64,000 nt of DNA from Allocoleopsis franciscana PCC 7113. Lineage in GTDB: Bacteria; Cyanobacteriota; Cyanobacteriia; Cyanobacteriales; Coleofasciculaceae. Shown piece after piece: positions 26,677-36,027 of the stretch (positions within the stretch are counted from its first letter, which is position 1; each line of letters opens with the position of its first letter). A program made the position numbers and the translations under genes. Under the pieces are notes generated by a model. It made no database searches. It saw only the letters and a list, made by a program, of their open reading frames with translations, and had not been told where the DNA came from. The DNA is taken from contig NC_019738.1 in the NCBI RefSeq assembly GCF_000317515.1, positions 7,094,001 to 7,158,000 on the forward strand. Direction: 5' to 3'.

Positions 26677-27264
26677 ATGATTGTCACATTAGTCAGCTTA
26701 AAGGGAGGCGTAGGGAAAACCACCTCCGCTATCCATATTGCCGCCTATCTCCAAAAGAAAGGTCCCACTCTCTTGATTGATGCCGACAAAAATCGGTCTG
26801 CATTAGTTTGGGATCGGGAAAGCCAGCTTCCCTTTAAGGTGGTGAGTGAGGCGGCTGCGCCCAAGTTTGTGAAACAGCATCAATACATTGTGATTGACAC
26901 CCAAGCCCGTCCCTCTCATGAAGAATTGAAGGATTTGGCGGAAGGGTGTGACTTGATGATTCTGCCCACCACTCCCAAGGCGCTTGATATGGATGCCCTG
27001 ACGAAGACGGTGGAACTCCTAGATGGGTTGAACGCCAAATTCAAAATCCTCTTGGCTCAAATCCCTCCTCGTAGTTCGGTGGCGCGTAATATTAGGAAGT
27101 CTCTAGAAGAGTCGGGTTTAGATGTGTTTAAAGCCGAAATCCCCCGGCTGGTTGCCTTTGAACGCGCACCCATGAAGGGGGTGTTGGTAAAAGATTATCC
27201 CGATGCGAGATCGCAAACGGCCTGGGAAAGTTACGAAGCCTTAGGAAAAGAAATTCTGCCTTGA
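26677..27264 (+). CDS. orphan ParA-type ATPase
   Basis: 195 residues from ATG 26677; a TTG two codons upstream is the other choice. The deviant Walker A LKGGVGKTTSA (about 8-18), the Walker A' LIDADKNRSALVW and the Walker B VIDTQARP are present. There is no ParB gene or N-terminal HTH nearby. Short ParA proteins of this type position chromosomes, plasmids or carboxysome-like cargo by making gradients on the nucleoid. The tail ENPYDARSQTAWESYE-like region is typical of this short class. The cargo cannot be told from context. Confidence 0.88.
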   Translation: MIVTLVSLKGGVGKTTSAIHIAAYLQKKGPTLLIDADKNRSALVWDRESQLPFKVVSEAAAPKFVKQHQYIVIDTQARPSHEELKDLAEGCDLMILPTTPKALDMDALTKTVELLDGLNAKFKILLAQIPPRSSVARNIRKSLEESGLDVFKAEIPRLVAFERAPMKGVLVKDYPDARSQTAWESYEALGKEILP

Positions 27265-27552
27265 GGAAAAGGCTGAGGTGTCTTGAAATTCCATAATCCT
27301 CTGCCCCGGCTTCAAGAGCTTATTCCTGTGCAACTTAAATGCTGATTCGCTGACTGCATTTATACACGGGCATGTACTTTAACAACGCCAATTCAAGCGA
27401 TCCCCAATTTTACTTCGATACCGTACTACAAATTCCTTTGGCGAATTGCCCAAAAGCAACTCGACAGGGATCGCTACCCCTATTAAACTGAAATATTAAC
27501 CAAAGGTCAGTTACGCAGCATACAATACAAAACTTAATATACAACATTCATT

Positions 27553-29436
27553 ATGGTGAGAGGTTATTCCGTGCGTACCCCAAGCATCTCCAAAACACAA
27601 ACCCCAACTCCAATCCAGTGCATCACCCGGCAAACTGGGGCTTATGCCTTAATTGATAGCCTTAGACGTCATGGCGTTGAGCATATTTTCGGCTATCCCG
27701 GTGGAGCCATTCTGCCCATCTATGACGAGCTATATCTTTGGGAAGCCAGGGATGAAATCCAGCATATCCTCGTAAGACACGAGCAGGGAGCGGCCCACGC
27801 CGCTGACGCTTATGCTCGTGCGACGGGTAAAGTTGGCGTTTGTTTTGGCACCTCCGGTCCCGGCGCAACGAACCTAGTGACCGGCATTGCCACGGCTCAC
27901 ATGGACTCGATCCCGATGGTGATTATAACCGGTCAGGTCGGTCGTGCATCGATCGGCACGGATGCCTTCCAGGAAACCGATATCTATGGAATTACGCTGC
28001 CCATTGTCAAGCACTCTTATGTGGTGCGTGACCCCAAAGATATGGGGCGGATTGTCGCCGAAGCTTTCTTAATCGCCAGTACGGGTCGTCCAGGGCCAGT
28101 CTTGATCGATGTGCCCAAGGATGTCGGCTTAGAAGAATTTGACTATGAGCCAGTAGAACCGGGTACGGTTAGGTTACCGGGTTATCGCCCTACGGTGAAG
28201 GGTAATCCTCGTCAAATTAACCAAGCCCTAAATCTAATTCGTCGGGCACGGCAACCCCTGCTTTATGCTGGGGGGGGTGCCATCACCTCAGCGTCACATG
28301 CCGAGTTGCACAAACTGGCGGAAATCTTCCAAATTCCCGTGACCACCACGCTGATGGGTAAGGGCGCATTTGACGAATCCCATCCCTTAGCGTTAGGAAT
28401 GCTGGGAATGCATGGCACCGCCTACGCCAACTTTGCCGTGAGCGAGTGTGACTTGCTGATTGCGGTGGGTGCGCGGTTTGATGACCGAGTCACCGGGAAA
28501 CTCGATCAGTTTGCTTGTCACGCCCAAGTGATTCACATTGATATTGACCCCGCTGAGGTTGGAAAAAACCGAGCACCCCAAGTGCCGATTGTGGGGGATG
28601 TACGGCAGGTATTGATGGACTTGCTGCGCCGACATGAGGAATTAGGAATTTCACCGGAACCGAACCAAACCAGGGAGTGGCTGGCACGGATTAACCGTTG
28701 GCGTGAGGATTACCCGTTGCAGGTACCTCAACATTCCGAGAGTTTGTCACCTCAAGAAGTGATTGTAGAATTGGGGCGTCAGGCACCCCAGGCTTACTTC
28801 ACGACCGATGTGGGTCAGCATCAAATGTGGGCCGCGCAATTTTTGAAAACGGGGCCACGCCGTTGGATTTCCAGTGCGGGCTTGGGTACGATGGGTTTCG
28901 GTGTCCCGGCCGCGATGGGTGTCAAAATCGCACTGCCGAATGAGCAGGTGATTTGTGTCGCTGGGGATGCCAGCGTTCAGATGAATATTCAAGAACTGGG
29001 TACCTTGGCGCAGTACGGTATCAACGTGAAGACGGTGATTATTAACAATGGCTGGCAGGGGATGGTGCGTCAGTGGCAAGAGGCGTTTTATGGGGAACGC
29101 TATTCCTCCTCGAATATGGAGGCAGGAAAGCCGGACTTTGTGAAGCTGGCTGAGGCTTATGGCATCAAGGGTATGGTGATTAAGAGTCGGGATGAATTGA
29201 AGGATGCGATCGCAGAAATCTTAGCTCACGATGGCCCAGTTTTAGTCGATGTCCATGTCAAAAAAGACGAGAACTGTTACCCCATGGTAGCTCCAGGCAA
29301 GAGCAATGCACAGATGATTGGTTTGCCAGAACGCCCCAAACTCGATAAAGCGATCGAGTTAGTCTATTGCACTAGCTGTGGAGCCAAAAATGTGGCAACA
29401 AACAACTTCTGTCCGGAGTGTGGCACAAAACTCTAA
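27553..29436 (+). CDS. ilvB: acetolactate synthase large subunit with C-terminal zinc ribbon
   Basis: 627 residues. It condenses two pyruvates to acetolactate, or pyruvate with 2-ketobutyrate, in Val/Leu/Ile synthesis. TPP-dependent features are [18 protein letters not shown] with the catalytic Glu, [13 protein letters not shown], and the TPP-binding [19 protein letters not shown]. The body ends near residue 600. The last 22 residues add [19 protein letters not shown], a four-Cys zinc ribbon (Cys606, 609, 620, 623), which standard AHAS enzymes lack. The upstream 288 bp carries a 9-bp inverted repeat AGCGATCCC/GGGATCGCT at 27396 and 27467 that could be regulatory. A terminator follows the stop. 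Confidence 0.95.
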   Translation: MVRGYSVRTPSISKTQTPTPIQCITRQTGAYALIDSLRRHGVEHIFGYPGGAILPIYDELYLWEARDEIQHILVRHEQGAAHAADAYARATGKVGVCFGTSGPGATNLVTGIATAHMDSIPMVIITGQVGRASIGTDAFQETDIYGITLPIVKHSYVVRDPKDMGRIVAEAFLIASTGRPGPVLIDVPKDVGLEEFDYEPVEPGTVRLPGYRPTVKGNPRQINQALNLIRRARQPLLYAGGGAITSASHAELHKLAEIFQIPVTTTLMGKGAFDESHPLALGMLGMHGTAYANFAVSECDLLIAVGARFDDRVTGKLDQFACHAQVIHIDIDPAEVGKNRAPQVPIVGDVRQVLMDLLRRHEELGISPEPNQTREWLARINRWREDYPLQVPQHSESLSPQEVIVELGRQAPQAYFTTDVGQHQMWAAQFLKTGPRRWISSAGLGTMGFGVPAAMGVKIALPNEQVICVAGDASVQMNIQELGTLAQYGINVKTVIINNGWQGMVRQWQEAFYGERYSSSNMEAGKPDFVKLAEAYGIKGMVIKSRDELKDAIAEILAHDGPVLVDVHVKKDENCYPMVAPGKSNAQMIGLPERPKLDKAIELVYCTSCGAKNVATNNFCPECGTKL

Positions 29437-29473
29437 ATTGACTCTGCTCAAGTCAGCCTAAAAATCATCAATT

Positions 29474-29499
29474 CCCTGCACACAAGCAGGGTTTTTTTT
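29474..29499 (+). terminator. Rho-independent terminator of ilvB
   Basis: CCCTGC at 29474-29479, a 6-base loop, GCAGGG at 29486-29491, then eight T's. Classic structure 38 bases past the stop. Confidence 0.9.
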
Positions 29500-29844
29500 A
29501 TCTTTTTCCTTTTGGAATCAGGCTATACAGCCTGAGGGTGCGTTAAATAACGCACCTTGCTTTCCTAAAATTTATCAACAAACCTTAACTTAATGGTTTC
29601 TAGAATGCTGTATGAAAAATGCTGCATCCTTTAATTAATCGCTATATTTATATTGCAGATGGTTAAGAAATAAACTTTTATATTAGCAATTAATTTGATT
29701 TATTTTATAAAATTCAGATTTTCTTCAGCTTATATAAAAATTCTCAGCGAATTGGCGTAAAGGATTCCAGCCATGTTGCTGAAGTAATAAACTTTAGAAA
29801 CGAAGAAAATCTGAGCAGATTACGGATAATTTTGAGAAGGGATT
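29500..29844. other. AT-rich intergenic region
   Basis: 345 bp, very AT-rich (29590-29720 especially), with no ORF, repeat or RNA that I can identify. It should contain the promoter for the 29845 gene. Confidence 0.4.
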
Positions 29845-30213
29845 ATGAGTCGTCTACTAGATCAAACCAAAGATCTACGTCAAGACAGAGATTTAAATAT
29901 ATCTACTCGTGACGTAGTTTCCCCTTGGAGCAATCCAATCCCGTTTGGGGAGTATGAAAGAACTCCGGTTGTTGTTTTCTTTTATAGCAACAGATGGATT
30001 CCGATGAAATGTTTCTCTTTGGCTGAGGCTATTGCGCTTTACCATAAAGCCTTAGATTTAGGCAAGGAAATCATTGTATATCCTCCTCACTTTGATCCCT
30101 ATACGCAAAGAGGTACCGCTCCCCCTTGTGAAGGGGAAGTCGAGGTAGAGGCGAGGACTTTCGCTTCATTCGTCACGCCTCACAACGGATTTGGAGCTAT
30201 GTCTTTCCAGTGA
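29845..30213 (+). CDS. hypothetical soluble protein
   Basis: 122 residues, ATG preceded by GAAGGG. The central part RTPVVVFFYSNRWIPMKCFS, then LAEAIALYHKALDLGKEIIV, looks like a small alpha/beta domain; the last 25 residues are loop-like. No signal or membrane segment. I do not recognise the family. It stands alone between a terminated ilvB unit and the DUF1206 relic. Confidence 0.6.
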   Translation: MSRLLDQTKDLRQDRDLNISTRDVVSPWSNPIPFGEYERTPVVVFFYSNRWIPMKCFSLAEAIALYHKALDLGKEIIVYPPHFDPYTQRGTAPPCEGEVEVEARTFASFVTPHNGFGAMSFQ

Positions 30214-30331
30214 ACATTCCTTGGGTGTTGCTAGTGGCTTTAGTGGCATCACTTAGAGCACACCCGTCCAGGAATGTTTGCCTGTAATCATGGGCGTTGA
30301 TGTCTCATTCGCCTATCCGAACCCCAACCCC

Positions 30332-30676
30332 TCAGCTCTGAGTGGAAAACCTCTTTTTTCCAGCTCCCGGTTCAACGAAGTAACCGGGAGAAGTTAACCG
30401 AATAAGCCTATACAGTCTGCTCTCCACATTCCACAATGATAACGTCAGGCTCCGTATCAACAGCGCTTGTAGAGGAATTGGTGCGATCGCAAAGCGCCCC
30501 GTGTACCAGTCGTTCTGCCACCTAGCCCAAATGCTGCCGAAGCCGCCAGCCACCCGAACAATTGCGTAGACAGCTCCCTTAGCCACATAGCCGAGTCGAA
30601 AGAGCCGTTCCATCCAAGGGTTAGCAACTATAAGACTCGCTATCCGTTTTATTCGGTTCTTGGCGTTTTCAATCAC
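30332..30676 (-). pseudogene. broken DUF1206 membrane protein gene
   Basis: The first 45 codons after a GTG read MERLFRLGYVAKGAVYAIV, a near-perfect start of the DUF1206 repeat. The next conserved block, FGLGGRTTGTRGALR, appears only in a different frame, and the block AIAPIPLQALLIRSL returns in the first frame. Two frame changes thus break a single repeat. Full-length proteins have three such repeats (about 270 residues) and the other two are missing here. The 114-residue ORF is therefore a relic. Confidence 0.8.
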
Positions 30677-30700
30677 TGCTATAAGCTATGCATTCTCATG

Positions 30701-31804
30701 TTAGCGATCGCCTTTGGCACTACGCGCAAGCGCGATCGCTTCTTCTGATGGGGAACTGTCGTTCTCATTTTTGTTCCAATTGCTAAGTATGTCTTTAATC
30801 AGGAGTTCATTCATCCAAATTTTGGAAACAATTACTAACGGCACAGCCAGAAATACACCTAAAAAACCAAAAAGACTGCCGAAAATGACAACCGCTAACA
30901 AGGTAACTGCTGGTAGCAACTCCACCTGTTGTTTCATCACAAAGGGCACTAGAATATAAGCCTCAACCTGTTGAATCACAATGTACAGGATTAACACTGC
31001 AACGGCTTTGCCAGGAGAAACGAGTAGGGCAGCAACAACCATCGGTGGTATCACGCTCAAAACGGGTCCAATGTTGGGGATAAACTCCAATAAGCCCGCT
31101 ATAATGCCGTTAGCTAACGCCAGTGGTACGCCCAAAATTAACAGACCAATAAAGCTCACCACAGCAATCGCTGCCATATCAATGAGCGTGGCACTCACCC
31201 AGCCAACGAGAGCGCTTTCACACTCCGAGATAATTTCATTAGCACGCCGACGATAGAAGCCAGGAAACAGCAGTATTAAGCCCCGTCGATATGGCGCGGG
31301 ATTTGCTACTAGCATAATAATCAGAATTAAGACTAGCAACAAGTTAAGAATAATTGCCAGTAGATCAGAGAACCAGGTATAGGTATTGTTTAATAACTGA
31401 GTTATGAAAGGTTGAAGTCGGGGAAGAAAATCGCTGATGCTACGGACATTGATTAGTCCCACTGGAAGCCAGTGAGAGAGCGAGTTTACCCAATTTTGTA
31501 GACTTTCTAAACTGATAGGTGCAAGGCTCCCCAATTTTTCCAATTGCTGAGCAAAGGATGGTCCAATTAGTGCCAATAGGATAAATAATATTCCCAGTAA
31601 GCAAATAACTGTCAGTGCGATCGCAATACCTCGCTTGACTCCTCCTCGCTCAAGCAACCGCACGATTCGATTCAAGACGACGGCAAAAATCACTGCTGCA
31701 AACACCAGCAAAAGCACTTGCCGGATTTGCCAGAGAATATAAAGAGAAACAGCAAAGGCAAGGAAGCCGATTAATTTCCCTAAACTCACAACTGTAGCCT
31801 CCAC
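30701..31804 (-). CDS. AI-2E family transporter (PerM type)
   Basis: 367 residues with about eight membrane helices: two near the N-terminus (12-55), LTVICLLGILFILLALIG (about 62-80), a soluble stretch of about 60 residues, then helices from 140 on, including the conserved LLEFIPNIGPVLSVIPP and LVIVSKIWMNELLIKDIL at the end. Family members include TqsA-like exporters and Na+/H+ or unknown antiporters; substrate is not predictable from sequence. It starts 170 bp from a relic and is likely monocistronic. Confidence 0.88.
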   Translation of the reverse strand: MEATVVSLGKLIGFLAFAVSLYILWQIRQVLLLVFAAVIFAVVLNRIVRLLERGGVKRGIAIALTVICLLGILFILLALIGPSFAQQLEKLGSLAPISLESLQNWVNSLSHWLPVGLINVRSISDFLPRLQPFITQLLNNTYTWFSDLLAIILNLLLVLILIIMLVANPAPYRRGLILLFPGFYRRRANEIISECESALVGWVSATLIDMAAIAVVSFIGLLILGVPLALANGIIAGLLEFIPNIGPVLSVIPPMVVAALLVSPGKAVAVLILYIVIQQVEAYILVPFVMKQQVELLPAVTLLAVVIFGSLFGFLGVFLAVPLVIVSKIWMNELLIKDILSNWNKNENDSSPSEEAIALARSAKGDR

Positions 31805-32162
31805 TTTTGGCTATTTCAATTGAGCTGGGCAAAAAGCTTCTCTCATACTTATTGCAAAAATCAACAGTAAGAGCTGAGTTTGGCTCTTGTCAATCTCGGC
31901 TCTCCGCTTTAGCAACCCAACCTTTTTTAGGTTGCTGAGTCGTTCTTCATAAGCTAAAGCGCATTTAACTTGCACATTCTAAACACAGGATAAAACAGTT
32001 CAAATCCTCTCCCCCGCTCCCCTGCTCCCCTGCTCCCCCGCTGCCTCAACAAGCAAATTACATGCGTAACAGCTTACTGTTTAAAATAGTAATATTGAGA
32101 ATCTTCGACCCTACTGTATAGGGTGAGTAGGGGAAGATGCCAATTTTTACCGCTCAGTAAGT
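31805..32162. other. intergenic region with C-rich short repeats
   Basis: 358 bp. A run of near-repeats of CTCCCCTGCTCCC at about 32011-32045 is the only structure. From memory, similar strings are common in cyanobacterial intergenic DNA. No gene seen. Confidence 0.45.
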
Positions 32163-32522
32163 CTAATTTTGGGTTATTCCATCAGGCATGATAGCCCCAG
32201 TTAGATTGGCCTGAATCAATATCGTTCCACTCAAGTCTGCGCCACTCAAGTCTGCGCCACTCAAGTCTGCGCCACTCAAGTCTGCGCCACTCAAGTCTGC
32301 GCCACTCAAGTTTGCGCCACTTAGATCTGACCAAGCTAAGGATGTAAGCGTTAAGTTTGCCCTTTGAAGGATAGTATTACTCAGATCTGTTGCCCAAAGA
32401 ATAGACCGACTTAAATTTATCCCACTGAGGTTTTCTCCAACTAAATGTGCGTTGCTCAGTTTAGTTTCTGGAAAGTCGCGCTCTCCTGCTGCATAAAGCT
32501 TCAAAATTTCACAAGTATTCAT
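32163..32522 (-). CDS. pentapeptide repeat protein
   Basis: 119 residues from ATG 32522, chosen because GGAG lies 9 bases upstream and because MNTCEILKLYAAGERDF is the usual start of these proteins. From about residue 25 the chain is made of A(D/N)LxX pentapeptides that fold into a right-handed quadrilateral beta-helix. A central block has five successive GADLS units encoded by identical 15-bp repeats. Soluble, no signal peptide. Function is not predictable; relatives range from gyrase protection to structural roles. Confidence 0.88.
   Translation of the reverse strand: MNTCEILKLYAAGERDFPETKLSNAHLVGENLSGINLSRSILWATDLSNTILQRANLTLTSLAWSDLSGANLSGADLSGADLSGADLSGADLSGADLSGTILIQANLTGAIMPDGITQN
32228..32317. 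repeat. 15-bp tandem array in the pentapeptide gene
   Basis: Five identical copies of CACTCAAGTCTGCGC (32228-32302) and a sixth with one C-to-T change (32303-32317). Perfect identity at third-codon positions points to recent slippage or gene conversion, so the copy number probably differs between strains. Confidence 0.95.
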
Positions 32523-32561
32523 AAGCATCTGCTCCAATTGATAGTTTGATAGGCATTTTCA

Positions 32562-32700
32562 TGTCAGCTTGGGCACCAAAATGGTCAAGCCACCGGAATG
32601 CACTCAATCTCAACTGGTGTTGCTCCAATGAGTTCACCATCGAGTGCCATCTGCGGTGGAGGTTCTGTAGTGACCTTAACGGAGCGATCTGACGAGCAGC
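32562..32700 (-). pseudogene. C-terminal relic of a diacylglycerol/lipid kinase
   Basis: Read on the minus strand, DRSVKVTTEPPPQM and ALDGELIGATPVEIECIP match the C-terminal beta-sandwich of DagK/YegS-like lipid kinases. After a one-base slip it continues GGLTILVPKL, again as in the family. The N-terminal catalytic half is absent and the frame upstream is closed by a stop in an interspersed repeat. The overlapping 121-residue frame at 32509-32874 is in another frame and is not a gene. Confidence 0.8.
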
Positions 32701-32836
32701 AGCGCTTACGCTATCGCGCATATAACCAATATCTGACCGTTTTACCGCAGTCCCCTTTCGGGTAGTCTCCAGGAGGTGAAAGCCAGCGCCAATTCCGGCT
32801 GTCGCCTTGGCTGGAGACACATCTGAGTCCAACAGT

Positions 32837-33736
32837 TTAATCGTCTGCTGCTGGAAATACAGATTTAGTAACAAGTGCAGGCTTTTGCTTGTATTCCGCC
32901 TCCAGCTTTCTTTGCACAGTCAAATCCCAGTTTAAATCGTAGTCCCTCTCAAAGTCTGCAAGAACAAAGGGTCGGAGTACACCCGTTACGACAACCTCCT
33001 GATCATCTTTGACGGTTTGACCTGGGGTTGTATTCAAGACCAGCAAATCTTGGGTACTAGTTAGTTTATCCTCATCAAGGGTAAACGAATTTGGACTAAT
33101 GATATCTTCGACTTCAGCCCTCACGGCAATGGTCTTGTTGTAAAAGGCGCTGGGGTTTTTGGTCACTTCACCCGGTTCGGGCGCTAGAGCAATTGATTGG
33201 GCAATAATTACTGGTTTGTCTCTGTATTCTGCCTCAAGCTCTGGCTCCAAGTCCAATTTGTAGTCTCTCTCGATATCAGCAACTACAAGCTTGGCAACCG
33301 TGCCCGTTACTTGAAGCTTTATGTCATCAGGGAGGACAGTGGGCGCTCCTGAAGCATTAATAACCAGAATTTTTTCACTACCGAAAAGTTTGTCATCACC
33401 GATTGTAAAAGAATGTGCACCAACTTTTCTTTCAACTTCACTTCTTACTGTTACAGGCTTACCAATCAGTGCATTCGTCCTATCGGCAACTTCCTCTGTA
33501 GTGACGTTAGTCTGAGCCGTAGGACCGCCTACTTGTTCATTGTTAGTCGTGCAAGCTGGAAGAAGCATAGCAAGGAATGCTAAGGCGATAGCGAAGCGCT
33601 GCTGCGTTCGCCCTTGGCGTTGCCGAAGGCTAGCGCAGATCGCTGCTCCCTTGGTGTTCCATAACGCTTGAGCGGAGTCGTTACAGTGAATAGGTGCGTA
33701 ACTGGCAGCCTGAACTTTACTAAATTTATTGTTCAT
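32837..33736 (-). CDS. lipoprotein with two repeats of an OB-like domain
   Basis: 299 residues from ATG 33736, supported by AAGGAG 9 bases upstream. The N-terminus is odd: residues 17-50 (HCNDSAQALWNTKGAAICAS, LRQRQGRTQQRF) come from an interspersed repeat, and the hydrophobic core and lipobox AIALAFLAMLLPAC follow only then. The mature part has two similar domains of about 95 residues: IGKPVTVRSEVERKVGAHSF...ADIERDYKLDLEPELEAEY and YNKTIAVRAEVEDIISPNSF...ADFERDYDLNWDL. Both end in (E/Q)(Y/Y)xxKPxxI. Probably envelope-bound and beta-rich. Operon with the gene at 33767 (30-bp gap). Confidence 0.78.
   Translation of the reverse strand: MNNKFSKVQAASYAPIHCNDSAQALWNTKGAAICASLRQRQGRTQQRFAIALAFLAMLLPACTTNNEQVGGPTAQTNVTTEEVADRTNALIGKPVTVRSEVERKVGAHSFTIGDDKLFGSEKILVINASGAPTVLPDDIKLQVTGTVAKLVVADIERDYKLDLEPELEAEYRDKPVIIAQSIALAPEPGEVTKNPSAFYNKTIAVRAEVEDIISPNSFTLDEDKLTSTQDLLVLNTTPGQTVKDDQEVVVTGVLRPFVLADFERDYDLNWDLTVQRKLEAEYKQKPALVTKSVFPAADD
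33585..33690. repeat. interspersed repeat inserted in a lipoprotein gene
   Basis: About 105 bp starting GCGATAGCGAAGCGCTGCTGC; the near-identical string, with one extra T, occurs in inverted orientation at 32696-32717. The repeat keeps the reading frame of the host gene. It contains several short palindromes (AGCGCT, GCTAGC). Confidence 0.65.
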
Positions 33737-33766
33737 TGAAAAAATCTCCTTAAATTGTTTATTCAT

Positions 33767-34378
33767 TTAGTTCAAAAAGACTTGACCATCTCTTTGAATT
33801 CTCAGTGCGCCCAGGTTATTGTCTAACTGCTTCGATTCATTCAACGAAACCTCTAACATTCCGGGTTGGGCAGAGGATAGCGGAACGACATCCACTAATC
33901 CCTTATCTTGGCGAACTGTCGTGATAGTTACAGGCGTGGGCAGATTTTGCAGTACAATTTCTTCTCCAGCTGCTAGAAATCGGCGTTGAGTATGCCCAAT
34001 TGCCTCATAGGAGACAATCGCATTGGTGTTATTTTTCAGTTTCACATCAACTTTTCCAGCCATAGGCATGACTGTGGCGATTGCATTACTGCGATTCTCT
34101 GGTAAAGGCGGTGTGATACTGTTAGGGGGCAAGATGGGAGTGGTAGTTACTTTTGGCACACCAAGTTGTCTGCTGGCAGCATTAGGTGGACATCCTTGAG
34201 GAACTAGGCGCGTACTGTTGTAAGGTTCTTCGTAATAAATACCAGGGCAATGGTTGACCTTGGACGCAGGTACAGCGGATGCCGCTAACGGAATTACTGG
34301 TAAACCAATAACTAAGCTTCCACAGATAGCGCTGACTAAACCAGCCGATTTTTGTTTTTTTGAATTGTGTCTATTCAT
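33767..34378 (-). CDS. exported hypothetical protein
   Basis: 203 residues, ATG 34378 with GAGGAGG upstream. Signal peptide at about 1-38 (VSAICGSLVIGLPVIPLAAS, AVPA). A Pro/Cys-containing segment with HCPGIYYEEP and VPQGCPP follows. The second half (about 105-203) looks like a beta-sandwich: VDVKLKNNTNAIVSYEAIGH, then FLAAGEEIVLQNLPTPVTI. I do not recognise the family. It lies directly upstream of the two-domain lipoprotein with the same strand, so both may act in the envelope. Confidence 0.72.
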   Translation of the reverse strand: MNRHNSKKQKSAGLVSAICGSLVIGLPVIPLAASAVPASKVNHCPGIYYEEPYNSTRLVPQGCPPNAASRQLGVPKVTTTPILPPNSITPPLPENRSNAIATVMPMAGKVDVKLKNNTNAIVSYEAIGHTQRRFLAAGEEIVLQNLPTPVTITTVRQDKGLVDVVPLSSAQPGMLEVSLNESKQLDNNLGALRIQRDGQVFLN

Positions 34379-34786
34379 AAATACCTCCTCAATTTATTAA
34401 TTTTCAGTTCAACACAATAAGTGTTTTTAATGGGATATGCACAACAGATTATCCTTAAATAACAAGCAATCTCTAAAACTCTAGAGGCATAAAAAGCAAA
34501 TTTTTTTGCATTCTTATCCACTTGAGTTAGCCAAGGACAAAGCTAAAAAAATTAACTGTATTCTTTTTGTTTTAACAATCTTCTATGATAAGAATCAAGG
34601 TATAGCGTTGAGTTTATAGCAGATTTAAATATTGGCTATATCTAGTAACTAGAGAAATGTTTAGCCAGTTTATTTACTCTTTATATTAAAAGATATAAAT
34701 TTTATCTAAACGCCTATTTATTACTTAAGATAGAATCTAATCTCTTTGTATTGTGTATCAACTCATTCAAATTACAACGGCTCGCA
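34379..34786. other. AT-rich divergent promoter region
   Basis: 408 bp between two divergently transcribed units. Strongly AT-rich with many A/T tracts; no ORF or repeat with family resemblance was found. It must contain both promoters. Confidence 0.4.
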
Positions 34787-35929
34787 ATGTTACGCCGATT
34801 AATAGCAATTTTAAAAATGCAGGTTCCTCAGGGGCAAAACATCAATACGGTTTTGCTCATTGTTGGACTATTCGCAATTATTCTCGTCTTAGATTTTTTC
34901 ACTCCACCGCCTTATGCCTTGGGTTTCCTCTACACCGGACCCATTTTGTTGGCTTCTTCACGCCTGAGTCGCTCGGCTACACTTCAGGTTACAGTGATGG
35001 CAACAGGCTTAACCCTTCTAAATCTGTTTATCCCTAAAGCAGAGTGGGTGAACCTCTCAAGCGTGATGAACCGCACGCTCATGGCGCTGGCACTTGTGGT
35101 TACAGGCTGGCTGAGTGAACGCAATTTGTCTCATGAAGAAGCGATCGCACGGCACAAAGCACAGCTACAGGCACAAGAGTACTTAGCTAGTGTGCGAGAG
35201 GATTTTGTTTCAACGTTAACCCATGACCTGAAAACACCCCTTTTGGGAGCAATTGAGACATTGCAATCATTGCAGCAGGAAAAGTACGGCGCAGTAACAA
35301 GCGCACAGGAAAAAGTGTTTGCAGCGATTGTTCGGAGTCACGAGAGATCACTAGCGCTAATCGAGACACTGTTGGATGTCTATCGCAACGATACGGAGGG
35401 AGTGAGATTAAAAAAGAAACCTGTTAAGCTGGTCGATCTAGCCGAAGAGGCGATCGCCACCCTATCAGATTTAGCCTCAAAGCGCCAGGTGGATGTTGAT
35501 CTGAGTTATGCAAAATCTGGCTATCACTCTCTATGGGTAAATGGGGATGCACTACAACTACAGCGAGTCTTTACCAACTTGTTAACGAATGCAATTAACA
35601 GTTGCCCCCGTGGTGGCAAAGTGGAGATTGTTTTGGAGTCTGACTCTAGCTATCAAATGGTGAAAATTGTTGATAATGGACGGGGGATAACACCGGATGA
35701 ACTCCCCCGCTTGTTTGAGCGCTTTTACCAGGGACATAGCGATCGCCAATCTATGGGATCTGGGTTAGGGTTATACTTGACGCGACAAATTATTGAAGCC
35801 CACGGCGGTACCGTATGGGGCAAGAATCGTTCGCCTTCCACAGACAATAACCATAGGGTACGAGGTGCTTCGTTCGGATTCAGATTACCTGTGCAACAAC
35901 GGTCTGAACAGCTCTCATCACAGTCCTAA
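34787..35929 (+). CDS. membrane-bound sensor histidine kinase
   Basis: 380 residues from ATG 34787; upstream in-frame TTG/GTG codons have no better ribosome site. Four hydrophobic segments at about 20-110 are followed by the HisKA motif FVSTLTHDLKTPLLGAIE with His146. The HATPase domain has the N box LLTNAINSCPRGG, G1 VDNGRGIT, F box FERFYQG and G2 GSGLGLYLTRQIIEAHGG. No PAS domain; the sensor may be the membrane part. A NarL-type regulator follows 245 bp downstream on the same strand and is the likely partner, although a hairpin lies between them. Confidence 0.9.
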   Translation: MLRRLIAILKMQVPQGQNINTVLLIVGLFAIILVLDFFTPPPYALGFLYTGPILLASSRLSRSATLQVTVMATGLTLLNLFIPKAEWVNLSSVMNRTLMALALVVTGWLSERNLSHEEAIARHKAQLQAQEYLASVREDFVSTLTHDLKTPLLGAIETLQSLQQEKYGAVTSAQEKVFAAIVRSHERSLALIETLLDVYRNDTEGVRLKKKPVKLVDLAEEAIATLSDLASKRQVDVDLSYAKSGYHSLWVNGDALQLQRVFTNLLTNAINSCPRGGKVEIVLESDSSYQMVKIVDNGRGITPDELPRLFERFYQGHSDRQSMGSGLGLYLTRQIIEAHGGTVWGKNRSPSTDNNHRVRGASFGFRLPVQQRSEQLSSQS

Positions 35930-36027
35930 TTCTATTAGGCAACACAGAAGCTTCATGGAAATGACAATAAGCCGCCATGTCAGTGCTTCATATTGAGAGT
36001 TAGCTAGATCATGCCTAATATATCCCT

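Noticed and set aside
32228-32317. CRISPR-like regular repeat
   Set aside because: Unit is 15 bp with no spacers and lies in a pentapeptide-coding frame.
32509-32874. 121-residue ORF over the lipid-kinase relic
   Set aside because: It reads a frame different from the clear DagK fragment and includes an interspersed repeat; no family resemblance.
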